In this document: positions 61,961 to 64,000 of the stretch, piece by piece | How positions within the stretch are numbered: position 1 is the first letter of the stretch | How the letters are laid out: every line of letters begins with the position of its first letter | Source of the DNA: Streptomyces sp. QL37 | GTDB lineage: Bacteria; Actinomycetota; Actinomycetes; Streptomycetales; Streptomycetaceae | Direction of reading: 5' to 3' | Assembly (NCBI RefSeq): GCF_002941025.1 | Contig: NZ_PTJS01000001.1 | Coordinates: 2,542,001 to 2,606,000 of the forward strand | Length of the DNA: 64,000 nucleotides | Notes under the pieces: model-generated | The model's database searches: none | What the model saw: the letters and a program-made list of their open reading frames with translations, nothing else | Told to the model about the DNA's origin: nothing | Made by a program: the position numbers and the translations under genes

Positions 61961-62647
61961 TTAGGCGGCGGCTTCGTCGTCGCTGGCCGGGTCCTCGGCT
62001 TCCTCGGCCTCCGGCTCGCCCGTCTCCTCGTCGTCGGTGCCGGGCTCCTGCTCGGTCTCCGGCTCACTGCCGGACGTGATCGCGCGGGGCTTCTTCTTCG
62101 ACGGGTCGTAGGGCTCCTCGTCCACGACCGACTGCTCAATGGGCGTGAGCGGGTACCCGAGGGACACGAGCACCTGGAACCACCGGCCGGTGGGCTTCCG
62201 CGTCCACGGGGCGTGCTGGCTGTCCGTCCGCCACGCCGACCGGGTCGCGCACTTCTCCCGGACAGCGGCAATGGCGGCGAACTGAAGCTGAGGGGCCCGG
62301 CGCGGGTCCTTGGCGACGTGCCCGGCAAAGCTGCTCCGGTCCTTCGCCTGCTCGGCGTTCAGCCCCAGGAATCCGGCCAGAATCTCCGTGGTGCCCTCCT
62401 TGTTCAGGTCGTCGGAGATACCCCAACTTCCGTTCAGCAGAGCGTTATTGACGTGCCCGATCAGACTGTTGGTGGTGTTCTTCGGGAGGTTGCGCCGCTT
62501 GATCAGATCCGTAATCCACTTCCGGCGCAGGGCCTCGGCCGCGTCCCAGTCGATGTTCCCCTTCTTGACGGCGGCGCGGGCGGCGCGCTCGGCCTCCTTA
62601 ACGGCGGTGGTCATCGTGCCGCCGCTGGCGCTGGCACCCTCGGGCAC
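61961..62647 (-). CDS. C-terminal part of the broken ParB-like gene
   Basis: A 228-residue frame: MTTAVKEAERAARAAVKKGNIDWDAAEALRRKWITDLIKRRNLP..., then an acidic Glu/Asp-rich C-terminus. Upstream in the same frame, past the first ATG, the sequence reads YEPYCSAPGLYGHTVPEGASASGG, which continues the ParB-like protein of the other frame. So this is the C-terminal part of one original protein of about 600 residues. Whether it is now translated separately is unknown; the ATG near 62614 is an alternative start. Confidence 0.7.
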   Translation of the reverse strand: MPEGASASGGTMTTAVKEAERAARAAVKKGNIDWDAAEALRRKWITDLIKRRNLPKNTTNSLIGHVNNALLNGSWGISDDLNKEGTTEILAGFLGLNAEQAKDRSSFAGHVAKDPRRAPQLQFAAIAAVREKCATRSAWRTDSQHAPWTRKPTGRWFQVLVSLGYPLTPIEQSVVDEEPYDPSKKKPRAITSGSEPETEQEPGTDDEETGEPEAEEAEDPASDDEAAA

Positions 62648-63735
62648 CGTGTGCCCGTACAGGCCGGGGGCGGAGCAGTAGGGCTCGTACCGGTCCCCCG
62701 CCGCTCATCGAACACCCAGACAAGACCCTTGCACTCGGCGTGCTCCTCGGTGCTGATGCCGCGCAGTCGCCACACGGGCATGGCGCGCTCGGACAGTTCC
62801 TCGGCGTCCCTGATCTTCTGCCCGGCCGTCTCCAGCTCCGCGCGGTGCGCCTCCGCCTTGTTCCGCTTGTCGCGCTTGGTCCGCTCGATGGCGATGGCCC
62901 AGTCAACGTCTCCCTCGTCGGCGTCGTCCTCGGCGGCGGCCAAGGTGATCGCGGCGAGTGCTTCGGCGTCGTCGGCGAACTCCGAGAGCGCGGCCAGGTG
63001 CTCGAAAGTCCACTCGTAGCTGCCCGCGCCGCTGACGGCGGCGCTCAGCTTCTCGTCAGACCTGACCTTGACCAGCGTCTTGACGTCCTTCTGCCGAACG
63101 CCTGCGGCCTTGGCGATGCGGCCGACCTGCGCGCCCGCTTCGGCGGCGCTAAACATGGCCTGGTTCATCTCGGACGTGGTGAGGCTCTTACGGTGCCGGG
63201 CGGTCGTGATCATGTCGAGGAACTGCCCGGCCGCGTCGCGGTCGTCGTCCTCCCACTCGTACGGCAGGTGGGTAAGCCCCGCGTCCGTCGCTGCGTGGTA
63301 GCGACGGTTTCCGTCGTTGACCTGGAGGACTCCGCCGTCGAGCCGCTGAATCTTGACGGGGATGCGGCACCCCTCGGTGCGGAGCGAGTCCACGAACGGC
63401 GCGTTGAGGTCGAGATCTTCACGGGCGTTCTTCGGGTGCGGGGTGAGCGCGTCGATCCGGATGACGGGACGGGGCGTGACCGGCACGGCCTCCAGCCCTG
63501 CGGCGACGGCGGCGGCCAGCCGCTGGAACCCGTCGATGACCTGCGGCACGTCGCCGTGGGTACGGACGACATACAGCGGCTCCACGACGCCGTTGTCCTT
63601 CACGTCGGCCAGTAGATCGGCCGGGGCCTCGATGTCGCGGACGTTGCCGGGGTGCGCGGCGAGTTCGGCGACCGTGAGGGTCGGCCACGGGGCAGGGGCA
63701 GCCTGAACGCCGGCCTGGGTCTTGGTGTTCGCCAT
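62611..63735 (-). CDS. Double ParB-domain protein, N-terminal part (frameshifted)
   Basis: A 374-residue protein from ATG 63735 with GAAGGA upstream. It has two ParB-like N-terminal motifs: VAELAAHPGNVRD with IDGFQRLAAAVAAGLEAVP, and ALTPHPKNARED with NDGNRRYHAATDAGLTHLP; both have the R-rich loop of ParB/sulfiredoxin folds. A helical linker and an HTH-like segment follow (AAEAGAQVGRIAKAAGVRQKDVKTLVKV). The last 25 residues after WVFDERR are out of frame. Putative DNA-binding or partition protein of the element. Driven by cassette F. Confidence 0.78.
   Translation of the reverse strand: MANTKTQAGVQAAPAPWPTLTVAELAAHPGNVRDIEAPADLLADVKDNGVVEPLYVVRTHGDVPQVIDGFQRLAAAVAAGLEAVPVTPRPVIRIDALTPHPKNAREDLDLNAPFVDSLRTEGCRIPVKIQRLDGGVLQVNDGNRRYHAATDAGLTHLPYEWEDDDRDAAGQFLDMITTARHRKSLTTSEMNQAMFSAAEAGAQVGRIAKAAGVRQKDVKTLVKVRSDEKLSAAVSGAGSYEWTFEHLAALSEFADDAEALAAITLAAAEDDADEGDVDWAIAIERTKRDKRNKAEAHRAELETAGQKIRDAEELSERAMPVWRLRGISTEEHAECKGLVWVFDERRGTGTSPTAPPPACTGTRCPRVPAPAAAR
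62695..62699 (-). other. Frameshift at a G run in the ParB-like gene
   Basis: On the minus strand, GAG CGG CGG GGG ACC leads into the short out-of-frame tail. One additional G restores reading through GDRYEPYC into the downstream frame. The shift lies in a run of five G (C on the plus strand). Confidence 0.75.
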
Positions 63736-63856
63736 CGGTCCTTCTCTTCCTGGTGAGAGTTGTTCGGACCCTTCGGCCCGGTGACGGTGTCGGTCGGGGG
63801 GTTGCCCTCCCCCTTCCGATACCATTAATTAAACCATGTTCTTGAAGGTGGGGCAA
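63736..63856 (-). promoter_or_regulatory. Promoter-leader cassette F
   Basis: Minus strand: -35 TTGCCC (63851-63856), 17-nt spacer, -10 TTTAAT (63828-63833), leader GGGGGAGGGCAACCCCC, hairpin CGGGCC/GGTCCG, 10-mer CTCTCACCAG at 63750-63759, ATG at 63735. The stop of the upstream gene lies in the -10. Confidence 0.8.
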
Positions 63857-64000
63857 CCGGGGATGCCGTGATCGCCGTCACTCGGGTGCAGGGCGGCGGT
63901 GGCGCGGATCATCGCGGCGGCCTCGGCGGTGGTCCGCTCGGGCTCGTCTCCCCAGCACCACAGGAGGGTGCGCCGGTAGGCGTCCTCAGTGAGCTTCAGC
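63829..64000 (-). CDS. C-terminal part of an unknown element gene (5' end outside window)
   Basis: The minus frame entering at 64000 reads LKLTEDAYRRTLLWCWGDEPER and ends HPSDGDHGIPGCPTFKNMV with TAA at 63831-63829. It has strong coding bias. The end GCPTFKNMV is echoed in the gene ending at 61473 (ACPALQNLV), and its final codons overlap the -10 box of cassette F. Family unknown. Confidence 0.6.
   Translation of the reverse strand, partial: LKLTEDAYRRTLLWCWGDEPERTTAEAAAMIRATAALHPSDGDHGIPGCPTFKNMV

Noticed and set aside
51324..63856. CRISPR array as explanation of the repeats
   Set aside because: Copies are kilobases apart, differ in length, are tied to gene starts and have no spacers of constant size; no cas genes.

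Overview
The window is a high-GC actinobacterial chromosome segment, almost certainly Streptomyces. The evidence is the strong G/C bias at third codon positions, frequent GTG starts, ATGA/GTGA overlaps, a second MreB-type (Mbl-like) protein, a SCO2400-type protein, and regulators and operators typical of the genus. Identifications come from reading translated sequence and recalling families; no database search was run.

Layout. 1-10.6 kb: a pentose/arabinoside unit. It has a sugar-acid dehydratase, a zinc dehydrogenase, a TIM-barrel protein, a ChvE/MmsA/MmsB-type ABC importer, an aldose 1-epimerase and a convergent GH51 arabinofuranosidase. Three promoters share one operator-like motif. 10.7-23 kb: housekeeping and redox genes (Ohr, DNA glycosylase, quinone-type oxidoreductase with MarR, SCO2400-type protein), an Mbl-like protein with a degenerate GAF histidine kinase, an AsnC regulator, a NarK-like carrier, a MatB-like malonyl-CoA synthetase with a fused carboxyltransferase, and a glyoxalase-fold protein. 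23-27.3 kb: an MFS/DUF/PfpI operon divergent from a GlxA-type regulator. 27.4-31.6 kb: two secreted carbohydrate genes, a GH92 mannosidase behind a LacI-type palindrome and a PQQ-type dehydrogenase with CBM2 behind a CebR-like box. 31.8-40.2 kb: a LysR-controlled aromatic ring-cleavage cluster whose tail runs into a broken CoA-transferase gene.

40.3-50.1 kb is mosaic: a PIN/RHH toxin-antitoxin pair, a tRNA-like remnant with its terminator, a WXG100-like cluster, a DedA/methyltransferase operon divergent from a two-component system, and an orphan membrane protein.

50.2-64.0 kb is one face of a mobile element (ICE-, plasmid- or phage-like). Every supported gene lies on the minus strand and the element runs off the window. 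It carries a double-ParB-domain protein broken by a frameshift, an ArdC-like antirestriction protein, DUF3560/DUF6349/DUF6197-type proteins, zinc-ribbon proteins and several orphans. No integrase, replicase or transfer ATPase is in view.

The most novel signal is in this element. A promoter-leader cassette recurs at six places: -35 TTGMCC, 17-nt spacer, -10 TTTAAT, an RNA hairpin around GGGGGAGGGCAACCCCC, and a second hairpin that varies in sequence but keeps pairing. The 10-mer CTCTCACCAG then lies 11-14 nt before the start codon. Eight genes carry the 10-mer. Two upstream genes end inside the -10 box, so gene end and promoter are superimposed. This looks like an element-wide regulon with a shared structured 5' leader.
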